Shown here piece by piece: positions 1 to 7,710 of a stretch of DNA of 64,000 bases. Within the stretch, counting starts at the first letter, position 1. Each line of letters opens with the position of its first letter. The stretch is taken from contig JAQYTJ010000011.1 in the NCBI GenBank assembly GCA_028724885.1, forward strand, positions 1 to 64,000, given 5' to 3'. The position numbers and the translations under genes were made by a program. Below the pieces are notes generated by a model. That model was not told the DNA's origin. It was given only the letters and a program-made list of their open reading frames with translations, and did no database searches. This DNA is from Bacteroidales bacterium. Lineage in GTDB: Bacteria > Bacteroidota > Bacteroidia > Bacteroidales > UBA932.

Positions 1-946
1 CAATGTTTGGTCGCAGTGGATCAATGTTTGGTCGCAGTGGATCAATGTTTGGTCGCAGTGGATCAATGTTTGGTCGCAGTGGATCAATGTTTGGTCGCAG
101 TGGATCAATGTTCGGTCGCAGTGGATCAATGTTCGGTCGCAGTGGATCAATGTTCGGTCGCAGTGGATCAATGTTTGGTCGCAGTGGATCAATGTTCGGT
201 CGCAGTGGATCAATGTTTGGTCGCAGTGGATCAATGTTCGGTCGCAGTGGATCAATGTTCGGCCTTAGGGGCCCATGGTTCGGTCGTAGTGGTTCAATGT
301 TCGGTCTTAGGGGCCCAAGATCTGATTTCGATGAACCATAATCAGAGCTTGGTAAATTTTCTTCTGGATATGGCAGAGGTGGCCGCCCGTCTGGCGCAAA
401 ACTCAGTAGTTCTATTGCCGAGATATTGATTATCTGTTTGTTCAGGGTTTCGGCGACGGAATGGTCGAAATCCGGCATCACGTCAGATTTTTGAAGATGA
501 GCGTCACGGTACTGCTTGCGAGCAAGTTCATATGCCCGGACTCCGTCAATGGATTTTGCCGAGAAGAGGGGCGCAATCTGCTCCTGCTCCCCAAGAAAAC
601 TCGGCAATATATTCCTAATGTTTTCTTCGTTGACTTGGTCTGTAGGATAAGTATTGTCGATGGCTTTCTCTAGGTCGTAGGAAGGCGTAGTAGCTCCGAA
701 AGAAATGCCGGCGACATATTCCTTTCCTTCTTTCTGCAGCTCATCGGCAAGCTTGGTCGCTTTTCCTATGCACACCAGCAGCACCCCCGTGGCCAGAGGA
801 TCCAGCGTCCCGGCATGGCCTACCTTCAGATTTTTCTTATGGAAATGCCTGCACGCAGCCCATTTCAGCTTCCGGATCACGTCTGCAGACGTCCACCGGT
901 ACGGCTTGTCCACAGGGATGATTATCCCACCTGGAAAGTCGTCCAT
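1..946 (-). CDS. truB: tRNA pseudouridine(55) synthase TruB, partial, with an internal heptapeptide repeat insertion
   Basis: Makes pseudouridine 55 in the T-loop of tRNAs. The frame is open from an ATG at 946 to the left edge (at least 315 residues; the 3' end is outside). The family signature GHAGTLDPLATG, with the catalytic Asp, lies near residue 46, and a VDKP...TS motif is near the N-terminus. After the strand IINISAIELLSF (about residue 180) the protein enters a Pro/Gly-rich linker and then repeated PLRPNID units. The second half of the catalytic domain (CSKGTYIR region) must therefore lie beyond the repeats, so they form an internal insertion. An alternative GTG start at 1006 overlaps the rpiB stop and would add 20 residues; the ATG fits the usual family length better. 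Last gene of the cvpA-tsaB-rpiB-truB operon. Confidence 0.88.
   Translation of the reverse strand, partial: MDDFPGGIIIPVDKPYRWTSADVIRKLKWAACRHFHKKNLKVGHAGTLDPLATGVLLVCIGKATKLADELQKEGKEYVAGISFGATTPSYDLEKAIDNTYPTDQVNEENIRNILPSFLGEQEQIAPLFSAKSIDGVRAYELARKQYRDAHLQKSDVMPDFDHSVAETLNKQIINISAIELLSFAPDGRPPLPYPEENLPSSDYGSSKSDLGPLRPNIEPLRPNHGPLRPNIDPLRPNIDPLRPNIDPLRPNIDPLRPNIDPLRPNIDPLRPNIDPLRPNIDPLRPNIDPLRPNIDPLRPNIDPLRPNIDPLRPNI
3..317. repeat. 21-bp tandem repeat (15 units visible) inside truB
   Basis: Twelve near-perfect 21-bp units (3-254) are followed by three diverged units (255-317). The array continues off the left edge. In the truB frame each unit reads PLRPNID. The only variation among the twelve regular units is T/C at one position, which is a silent CCA/CCG Pro change. 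The three diverged units keep PLRPN while using different codons (CTA, CGA/AGG/AGA, CCC). This pattern indicates selection on the minus-strand protein. Confidence 0.93.
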
Positions 947-1005
947 GTCGCAGGAGAGCTTGCTGCCAAGGAGAATCTTGTCCGCTATCAGAACCTTTTC
1001 TTCCA

Positions 1006-1434
1006 CTACACTGGAATCTTGTCGATTCGTCTCTGGTGGCGGCCCCCCTCGAATTGGGTGGAAAGCCACGTGTTCAGGATGCGTGTCGCCATCGGGTAAG
1101 AAATGAATCTGGCAGGCATCACTAGCACATTCGCATTATTGTGAGCCTTCACCAAGCGGCCGATCTCGCTGTTCCATGCCAGTCCGGCACGCACTCCCTG
1201 ATGCTTGTTGAGAGTAATGGACATGCCATTCCCAGTTCCGCAGAGGGCGACTCCAAGGTCAACCTTCCCCTTTTCCACGGCCTCGGCCAGAGGATGGGCG
1301 TAGTCAGGATAGTCGCAACTTACTTCGGAATCGGTTCCGAAATCCACAACCTCATATCCCTTTTTCTTTAATAATTCCACCAACCTGGTCTTATATTCAT
1401 AACCAGCGTGGTCGCTTGCCATTCCTATTTTCAT
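1006..1434 (-). CDS. rpiB: ribose-5-phosphate isomerase B
   Basis: Interconverts ribose 5-phosphate and ribulose 5-phosphate in the cytosolic non-oxidative pentose phosphate pathway. The 142-residue length is normal for the RpiB/LacAB family. The N-terminal ASDHAGYEYK motif binds phosphate, the CGTGNGM segment carries the catalytic Cys, and NNANVLVMPARF is the conserved C-terminal block (HNDANVL in most homologues). It sits 5 bp downstream of tsaB. Its TAG stop overlaps the GTG of the longest possible truB start, indicating co-transcription. Confidence 0.95.
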   Translation of the reverse strand: MKIGMASDHAGYEYKTRLVELLKKKGYEVVDFGTDSEVSCDYPDYAHPLAEAVEKGKVDLGVALCGTGNGMSITLNKHQGVRAGLAWNSEIGRLVKAHNNANVLVMPARFISYPMATRILNTWLSTQFEGGRHQRRIDKIPV

Positions 1435-1439
1435 GATAT

Positions 1440-2132
1440 TCAGAATATTTTGTGTTTGCTAACAGTCGCGATGAATTCCTTCAGATAGAAGGGCTCGAAA
1501 TAGGCCACATCCTCGAATTTCCTGGCTCTGAATGCTTCAACCGCAGGATGTAGCATGGATGAAGCTTTTGGGCAGCATTGCTCGAAGTAAGCATTCGGCG
1601 ATGTAATTACATCCTTGCATTTTTCGGCTCCGTCTCCAATGAAAAGCACCGGCCCCTCAGAAAGCCGATATGCAAAAGTCTCGCCATCCACCACCTGAGC
1701 CACGGTAGGCGATACCTGATGTCCGTCCGGAGAGAAAACTCCTGTATACACTTCCATCCTGCGAGCATCGATCATTGGCACGACATATTTGCAACCATCT
1801 GGAAGAAGCCCGCCATCGATTGCCTGCCACACCAGCGTGTCCAAGGTTCCGACTGAAATCAGAGGAATTCCTGCCCCAAAGCAGAGCCCTTTTGCAGTTG
1901 AAACACCCACTCGTAGTCCGGTGTAGGAACCTGGACCTTTGCTCACGCACACCGCACTGCAATCCTTGACTGCCAGGCCCCTGTCGTCAAGCATCTCTTT
2001 CACGAAAGGAGCTGTCATGGACGCATGCGCGTGAGGCTCTGAGCTCTTCTTGAAAGAGACAATCTTCGCATCTTCTGCCAGGGCAGCGGAGCAAAGGGAG
2101 GTAGAAGTCTCAATTAATATTATTCTTTCCAT
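1440..2132 (-). CDS. tsaB: tRNA threonylcarbamoyladenosine biosynthesis protein TsaB
   Basis: TsaB is the non-catalytic partner of TsaD in forming t6A at position 37 of ANN-decoding tRNAs. The 230-residue ASKHA-fold protein opens with an ETSTSLCSAAL motif and contains SKGPGSYTGLRVGVSTAKGL near residue 65, the family hallmark. Its ATG overlaps the cvpA stop by one base (TAATG), so translation is probably coupled. It shares the operon with two other tRNA or sugar genes, truB and rpiB. Confidence 0.93.
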   Translation of the reverse strand: MERIILIETSTSLCSAALAEDAKIVSFKKSSEPHAHASMTAPFVKEMLDDRGLAVKDCSAVCVSKGPGSYTGLRVGVSTAKGLCFGAGIPLISVGTLDTLVWQAIDGGLLPDGCKYVVPMIDARRMEVYTGVFSPDGHQVSPTVAQVVDGETFAYRLSEGPVLFIGDGAEKCKDVITSPNAYFEQCCPKASSMLHPAVEAFRARKFEDVAYFEPFYLKEFIATVSKHKIF

Positions 2133-2626
2133 TAGTTATTGAATATCATCTGTTTAATATAAGGGAACACGGCGTCTGAAACTGATTTCATCGGCCCATA
2201 GAACGCAGATGCAGAGAGAGTTTCCGGCTTTACGAGATCGAACTTCGAGTTGATTGCATCGAAGAGCAGGACCGCCAGCCCGACCATCAGGAACACTTTC
2301 ACGAAAGCAAAGACTACGCCAAGCAGTTTGTCTGCCCACCCGAGAAGAACCAGCTTCACCACTCCGGATAGCACCTTTCCAAGAAGTTCCAGCAGGAGGA
2401 CCACCACTATGAATATGACGGCGAAGGCAATCACCTGAAGAACCGTCCCGGACGCATCCATGTAGGGGCGGAGCCAGCCTGCAACGAGCGATGAAAACTT
2501 GAAAGACATCCATGCCCCAAGCAACACAGCTATTATTGAGACGGCCTGCCAGATGAATCCTTTCCGGATGCCGTAGAACAGTGCCGGAATGAAGCAAACC
2601 AATATTATTATGTCTATTACGTTCAT
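2132..2626 (-). CDS. cvpA: CvpA family membrane protein
   Basis: Inner-membrane protein of the CvpA family, named for colicin V production; its general role is not settled. The 164 residues contain about four hydrophobic segments (residues 1-20, 25-48, 62-85 and 100-122), and the start MNVIDIIILV is typical. First gene of the leftward operon, with a stop overlapping tsaB. It is divergent from ileS across about 97 bp. Confidence 0.88.
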   Translation of the reverse strand: MNVIDIIILVCFIPALFYGIRKGFIWQAVSIIAVLLGAWMSFKFSSLVAGWLRPYMDASGTVLQVIAFAVIFIVVVLLLELLGKVLSGVVKLVLLGWADKLLGVVFAFVKVFLMVGLAVLLFDAINSKFDLVKPETLSASAFYGPMKSVSDAVFPYIKQMIFNN

Positions 2627-2632
2627 CCTCTA

Positions 2633-2663
2633 TTGTTAAAAAATGGGGAATTGCCTATCTTTG
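2633..2663 (+). promoter_or_regulatory. Bacteroidota-type promoter of ileS operon
   Basis: TTG at 2633-2635, 20 bp, then TATCTTTG at 2656-2663. This matches the Bacteroidota primary sigma consensus (TTG, N19-21, TAnnTTTG). It leaves a 5' leader of about 55 nt before the ileS ATG. Confidence 0.75.
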
Positions 2664-2723
2664 CAAACTAAAATTCTGTGAGTCTCGAAGAACTTTACAG
2701 ATTACAAAATTAGAAATTTAATC

Positions 2724-5700
2724 ATGACATTCAAAGAGTACAAAGGCCTTGATTTGGTCGCGACAGGAAATGAAATTCTGGAACGTTGGAAGAAAAATCA
2801 CGCATTCGAGAAATCTCTCGAGCTGAGAGATGGGGCTCCAGAGTTCATTTTCTTTGAGGGGCCGCCTTCCGCCAATGGAAAGCCGGGCATTCACCATGTG
2901 ATGGCTCGTTCCATAAAGGATGCTATTTGTCGGTATAAGACGCAGACAGGCTTCAAGGTTAATCGTCGCGCTGGGTGGGACACTCATGGCCTGCCGGTGG
3001 AGATTGGCGTCGAGAAGAAGCTCGGAATACATAAGGACGACATCGGGACTAAGATTTCCGTCGAGGACTATAACCGCACCTGCCGCGAAGAGGTGATGAA
3101 ATACACCGCCGAATGGGAGAACATGACCGAGCGAGTGGGCTACTGGGTGGATATGAACGACCCTTACATCACCTACGACAATCGTTACATCGAGACCCTG
3201 TGGTACCTTCTGAAAAATATTTATAAAAAAGGATTGCTCTACAAGGGCTATTCCATACAGCCGTACTCTCCGTCTGATGGCACCGGACTTAGTTCGCATG
3301 AGCTGAATCAGCCTGGGTGCTACAAGGAAGTTAGCGACACTACGGCGACAGTGCAATTCGAGGTCATAAAGGATGAAAAGAGTCAGATGCTCTACGAGGG
3401 TAAGAATCTGCCTGTCTATTTCATCGCGTGGACCACTACGCCTTGGACTCTTCCTTCCAATACCTCTCTGTGCGTCGGTCCGAAAATCGACTATGTAAGA
3501 GTTCATTCATTCAATCCTTATACTGGAAGCGAGGCGGTCTATGTCGTGGCTAAAGCCTTGGTGAGCGCTTGGTTCAATGAAAAAGCTTCCGGAATTCCTT
3601 TCAATGAATACAAAAAAGGCGACAAGCTGGTGCCATACGAGGTGCTGGATGGCACTTTCAAAGGAACTGATTTAGTTGGAATTCATTACAAGCAGCTGAT
3701 TCCTTGGTTCAAGCCTGTCCAGGAGGGCGAGGCTTTCAGGGTGATCTCCGGCGATTACGTGACAACGGAAGATGGAACAGGAATAGTCCACATTGCCAAT
3801 ACTTTCGGAGCCGACGACAAGAGGGTGGCAGAGAATTTCGGCGTGCCGCCGATCATGGTCATCGACAAAGACGGCAAGATGCAGGCTCAGGTGGATCACG
3901 ATGGCAGATTCTACCCATTGGAAGACCTTGATCCTGAATATGTAAAAGAATATGTCGATCCGTCCTACAAGGAATTTGCCGGGCGCTATGTGAAGAATGC
4001 CTTCGATGACAGTCTTCCTGCAGATGCGCCAACGCTTGATTTCGATCTCTGCATGATGATGAAGCAGGACGGCAGGCTGTTCAAAATGATGAAGCACGTG
4101 CACAGCTATCCTCATTCCTGGAGAACTGACAAGCCTGTGCTGTACTATCCTCTAGACGCATGGTTCATAAAGACTTCTGCGGTGAAGGATCAGATGGTGG
4201 CCCTGAACAAGAACATCGTCTGGAAGCCAGAATCCACAGGGACTGGGCGATTCGGGCAGTGGCTTGAGAATATTCAGGACTGGAACCTGTCCAGGAGCCG
4301 TTTCTGGGGCACTCCGCTCCCGATCTGGCGTACCGATGACGCGAAGGAGGAAATCTGCATAGGCTCGCTGAAGGAATTATATTCAGAAATCGAGAAAAGC
4401 GTGGCAGCTGGCTTCATGAAGTCTAATCCGCTCAAAGACAAAGGATTCGATCCTGAAGACATGAGCAAGGCGAACTATGACAAGATCGACCTGCACCGCC
4501 CTTACGTCGATAACATATTCCTTGTAAGCCCTTCTGGCAAGAAAATGACTCGCGAGAGCGACCTTATTGATGTCTGGTTTGATTCTGGCGCAATGCCTTA
4601 CGCTCAGGAAGGACTTCGCAATCTTGGCACGAAGCAATTCGGCGCTACGGCTGATTTCATCGCCGAGGGTGTCGATCAGACCAGAGGCTGGTTCTATACG
4701 CTGCACGCCATACATACTATGGTGAGCGGCACGCCGGCGTTCAAGCACGTTATCTCCAACGGCTTGGTTCTGGACAAGAACGGCAACAAGATGAGCAAGA
4801 GGTTAGGCAATGCCGTGGATCCTTTTGAAGAGCTGGATAAATTCGGGGCTGATGCGCTCAGGTGGTACATGCTCACTAATGCCCAGCCTTGGGACAACCT
4901 GAAATTCGATGAAGAAGGCGTGGACGAGGTGCGCAGGAAGTTTTTCGGGACGCTCTATAACACATATTCATTCTTTGCCCTCTACGCCAACATCGACAAT
5001 TTCGATCCATCGGCGGCGAAGGTCCCTTATTCGAAGCGGCCAGAGATTGACCGCTGGATAATTTCCCTGCTGAACTCGCTGATTTCCAAGGTGAGGGCGG
5101 CATATGAGGATTACGATGTGACGACGGCTGGCCGGCTCATCCAGGATTTTGTTTGCGACGATGTCAGCAACTGGTATGTGCGACTGAACAGAAAACGTTT
5201 CTGGGGTGGGCAGATGGACGAGGATAAGCTTGCGGCTTATCAGACTCTCTATGAGGTGCTTACGGACGTGGCGGTGCTTTCCGCCCCAATAGCTCCGTTC
5301 TATATGGACAGGCTTTATCTGGACCTCGTGCCAAGGGGAGAGGAGTCCGTGCATTATGTGATGATGCCTGATGCGGACGCATCGGTCATCGATTCGGATT
5401 TGGAGGAGAGGATGAAACTGGCTCAAAAGGCAACCTCTATGATTTTGGCTCTCCGCAGGAAGGTGTCCATAAAGGTTCGCCAGCCGCTGCAGAAAATCAT
5501 GATCCCAGTTATCTCGGACAAGGTGCGCAAGCAGTTGGAAGCCGTTGAGAAACTGATTCTTGGCGAGGTTAACGTGAAGGAAGTTGAATATATTTCCGAC
5601 ACGACAGGAATAATCACGAAGAAAATCAAGCCGAACTTCAAGACGCTCGGCAAGGCTTACGGCAGGCAGATGAAGGAAATAGCCCAGGCGTTCGGAAATA

Positions 5701-6170
5701 TGGACCAGGCGACTATCGGAGCGATTCAGGGCGCGGAGGCTGCCGGTGAGACATATTCGTTGAGTCTTCCTTCGGGCGAAGTAGTGCTGAGACCGGGCGA
5801 TTATGAGATTTCTTCAGAGGATATGCCAGGCTGGCTGGTGGCTGGCGACGGCCCTCTGACTGTCGCTTTGGATGTGCAGATCAGCGAGGCTCTCAGGAAG
5901 GAGGGGATAGCGCGAGAGCTCGTGAACAGGATTCAGAACCTGAGAAAGGACAGCGGCTTCGAAGTGACTGATAGGATTAATGCAATAATCTATGCTTCAG
6001 GCGATTATGATGACGTTAAGGCCGCTGTGGACGAGAATATTGATATGATCGGAGCCCAAACGTTAGCAGTTTCGACAATTGTATGTAAATTTGCAGACGC
6101 AGTTCCGGATGCAGCCGTCATCGACTGGGATGGATCTGAAATGAAGATGAAACTTCAAAAAGTAAACTAA
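2724..6170 (+). CDS. ileS: isoleucyl-tRNA synthetase
   Basis: Class I aminoacyl-tRNA synthetase charging tRNA-Ile. The 1148 residues are of the longer type common in Bacteroidota and eukaryotes. A HIGH-like block (NGKPGIHHVMAR) lies at about residues 51-62 and a KMSKR block (NGNKMSKRLGN) at about 687-697. The WTTTPWTLPSN editing-domain motif and the anticodon-binding C-terminal domain are also present. The start is supported by the promoter 55-90 bp upstream and by the family N-terminus. First gene of an operon with a DksA-like protein (11-bp gap) and lspA. Confidence 0.97.
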   Translation: MTFKEYKGLDLVATGNEILERWKKNHAFEKSLELRDGAPEFIFFEGPPSANGKPGIHHVMARSIKDAICRYKTQTGFKVNRRAGWDTHGLPVEIGVEKKLGIHKDDIGTKISVEDYNRTCREEVMKYTAEWENMTERVGYWVDMNDPYITYDNRYIETLWYLLKNIYKKGLLYKGYSIQPYSPSDGTGLSSHELNQPGCYKEVSDTTATVQFEVIKDEKSQMLYEGKNLPVYFIAWTTTPWTLPSNTSLCVGPKIDYVRVHSFNPYTGSEAVYVVAKALVSAWFNEKASGIPFNEYKKGDKLVPYEVLDGTFKGTDLVGIHYKQLIPWFKPVQEGEAFRVISGDYVTTEDGTGIVHIANTFGADDKRVAENFGVPPIMVIDKDGKMQAQVDHDGRFYPLEDLDPEYVKEYVDPSYKEFAGRYVKNAFDDSLPADAPTLDFDLCMMMKQDGRLFKMMKHVHSYPHSWRTDKPVLYYPLDAWFIKTSAVKDQMVALNKNIVWKPESTGTGRFGQWLENIQDWNLSRSRFWGTPLPIWRTDDAKEEICIGSLKELYSEIEKSVAAGFMKSNPLKDKGFDPEDMSKANYDKIDLHRPYVDNIFLVSPSGKKMTRESDLIDVWFDSGAMPYAQEGLRNLGTKQFGATADFIAEGVDQTRGWFYTLHAIHTMVSGTPAFKHVISNGLVLDKNGNKMSKRLGNAVDPFEELDKFGADALRWYMLTNAQPWDNLKFDEEGVDEVRRKFFGTLYNTYSFFALYANIDNFDPSAAKVPYSKRPEIDRWIISLLNSLISKVRAAYEDYDVTTAGRLIQDFVCDDVSNWYVRLNRKRFWGGQMDEDKLAAYQTLYEVLTDVAVLSAPIAPFYMDRLYLDLVPRGEESVHYVMMPDADASVIDSDLEERMKLAQKATSMILALRRKVSIKVRQPLQKIMIPVISDKVRKQLEAVEKLILGEVNVKEVEYISDTTGIITKKIKPNFKTLGKAYGRQMKEIAQAFGNMDQATIGAIQGAEAAGETYSLSLPSGEVVLRPGDYEISSEDMPGWLVAGDGPLTVALDVQISEALRKEGIARELVNRIQNLRKDSGFEVTDRINAIIYASGDYDDVKAAVDENIDMIGAQTLAVSTIVCKFADAVPDAAVIDWDGSEMKMKLQKVN

Positions 6171-6181
6171 ACTATATTGCT

Positions 6182-6610
6182 ATGGCTAAAGAAGATACAA
6201 GCAAGGTCGTTCCCGCAGAAGAGAGGACGCGCTACAGCGATGAAGAGCTTGAAGAATTCAGGCAAATCATCAATGACATGCTTGCCAAGGCGAGGAAGGA
6301 ATATGACACCCTTCGCCAGGTGATAATGCACAATGGCAGCAATGACATCGAAGACACAACTCCGTCATTCAAGACAGTCGAGGATGATGGCGCTTATCAG
6401 CTTAGCAAGGAAGAAGCAAGCCAGCTGGCTCAGAGACAATACAAATTCATCCAGAATCTGGAGGCTGCCTTGGTGAGAATAGAGAATAAGACTTACGGAA
6501 TATGCCGCGTCACGGGGAAACTCATCCCGAAGGAGAGGCTTCGCCTGGTTCCTCACGCAACTCTTACCGTAGAGGCTAAAGAAATGCTTGCTAAGAAAGG
6601 TCAGAATTAG
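6182..6610 (+). CDS. TraR/DksA family protein with degenerate zinc finger
   Basis: 142-residue DksA/TraR-like protein. An acidic coiled-coil N-terminal half (residues 15-100) is followed by YGICRVTGKLIPKERL. Only one Cys remains of the usual C4 zinc finger, as in most Bacteroidota homologues I recall. DksA proteins bind the RNA polymerase secondary channel; whether this short form does so is inferred. The TAG stop shares a base with the GTG start of lspA, and the ileS-dksA-lspA order is conserved in Bacteroidales to my knowledge. Confidence 0.85.
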   Translation: MAKEDTSKVVPAEERTRYSDEELEEFRQIINDMLAKARKEYDTLRQVIMHNGSNDIEDTTPSFKTVEDDGAYQLSKEEASQLAQRQYKFIQNLEAALVRIENKTYGICRVTGKLIPKERLRLVPHATLTVEAKEMLAKKGQN

Positions 6611-7236
6611 TGAAAGTCTCCGAGGGCAAAAAGCTCATCCTGCTAGGGATGATTCTAGTCGTTTTCGATCAGGTCGTCAAGATTCTGGTCAAGACGAATA
6701 TGGAAATTGGCGACCACTTCAACGTGATTGGCAATTGGTTCCAGATTTATTTCATAGAGAACGAGGGCATGGCCTTCGGGATGAAGTTCGGGGGGACTGT
6801 GGGAAAATTCCTGCTGTCCCTTTTCCGAATAGGGCTGTTCGCCCTGCTGTGCTGGTGGATAGCCTCCCTGGTCAAGAAAAGGTTCGATTCTGAAGGGAAG
6901 GTCGTCCTGAAGGAGGATGGCCGTCAGAAAGTGCCTGAGGGAGTGCTTGTCGGTCTCACTCTCATCACGGCCGGTGCCTTTGGGAATATACTGGATTGCC
7001 TTTTTTACGGCATCATGTTCAATTACGCTCCGTTCATGTTCGGCAGGGTCGTGGACATGCTGTATTTCCCTCTCATAGACACGTTCTGGCCGCAGTGGAT
7101 GCCATTCGTCGGTGGCGAGCGGCTCCTTTTCTTCGCCCCGGTTTTCAACATCGCCGACAGTTGCGTCACCATCGGGGCATTGTATCTCATATTCTTCCAA
7201 TACAGATTCTTCCTCAGCGAGGATAAGAAGCAATAA
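6610..7236 (+). CDS. lspA: lipoprotein signal peptidase (signal peptidase II)
   Basis: Inner-membrane aspartic peptidase that removes signal peptides from diacylglyceryl-modified prolipoproteins; four such lipoproteins are encoded just downstream. The two catalytic Asp lie in GNILDCLFYG and FNIADSCVTIG, and there are four hydrophobic helices. At 208 residues it is longer than the E. coli enzyme because of a charged loop around residues 88-115. The GTG start at 6610 overlaps the preceding TAG stop. Confidence 0.94.
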   Translation: MKVSEGKKLILLGMILVVFDQVVKILVKTNMEIGDHFNVIGNWFQIYFIENEGMAFGMKFGGTVGKFLLSLFRIGLFALLCWWIASLVKKRFDSEGKVVLKEDGRQKVPEGVLVGLTLITAGAFGNILDCLFYGIMFNYAPFMFGRVVDMLYFPLIDTFWPQWMPFVGGERLLFFAPVFNIADSCVTIGALYLIFFQYRFFLSEDKKQ

Positions 7237-7710
7237 GGAAAGGGGAGTTCTCTCCTTATCGTCCATCTTTCATGTTTCCTTATGTCGTGCCGCACATCAT
7301 TTTGCGGTGCGAAGTCTCTCGTTGCATCCTAATCGCCTGCTTTCAATGTCTTGTATGCCTTGGCGAGGAGGTATGAATATCGAAGGAATGATTTAAATAA
7401 TGGTTATAATTTGTAACTATATTGCATATGAACGCTAAAAAATGATTGCATTAAACGTTTTTTTATATCCTTTTTTATGAATATTCTTGTTTGTTTTAAT
7501 TTTTTAATAAATTTTTTTATTCGTTGAACGTGTTGAGTCTCAGCGATAAAAATGGCATTGTAGGCTGCTGGATGGTATTATCGGCTCCTTTTAGTAATGA
7601 ATTTTTTTGCATTATTGAAATTTTTCACTAATATTGAAACTGGTTTTTGGGGATTAATGAGTTTTCTAATTACTCCTCTTTGATTTTTTAATCAACAGAA
7701 TTGTTTTTCT
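7237..7710. other. intergenic region between lspA and susC
   Basis: About 470 bp with no credible gene. A weak GGAG/CTCC hairpin follows lspA at about 7243-7258 without a T-tract. From 7400 onward it is AT-rich with many T runs and should hold the susC promoter and leader, but I found no clean TTG/TAnnTTTG pair. Confidence 0.5.

Noticed and set aside
3..317. CRISPR array
   Set aside because: Repeats are contiguous with no spacers and sit inside a coding gene. No CRISPR array was seen anywhere in the window; the iteron array lacks uniform spacers as well.
3..429. Plus-strand reading frames through the repeat (MFGRSGS and VAVDQC repeats)
   Set aside because: The 21-bp unit keeps all frames open. 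Silent-site pattern and codon shifts in diverged units support the minus-strand TruB frame instead.
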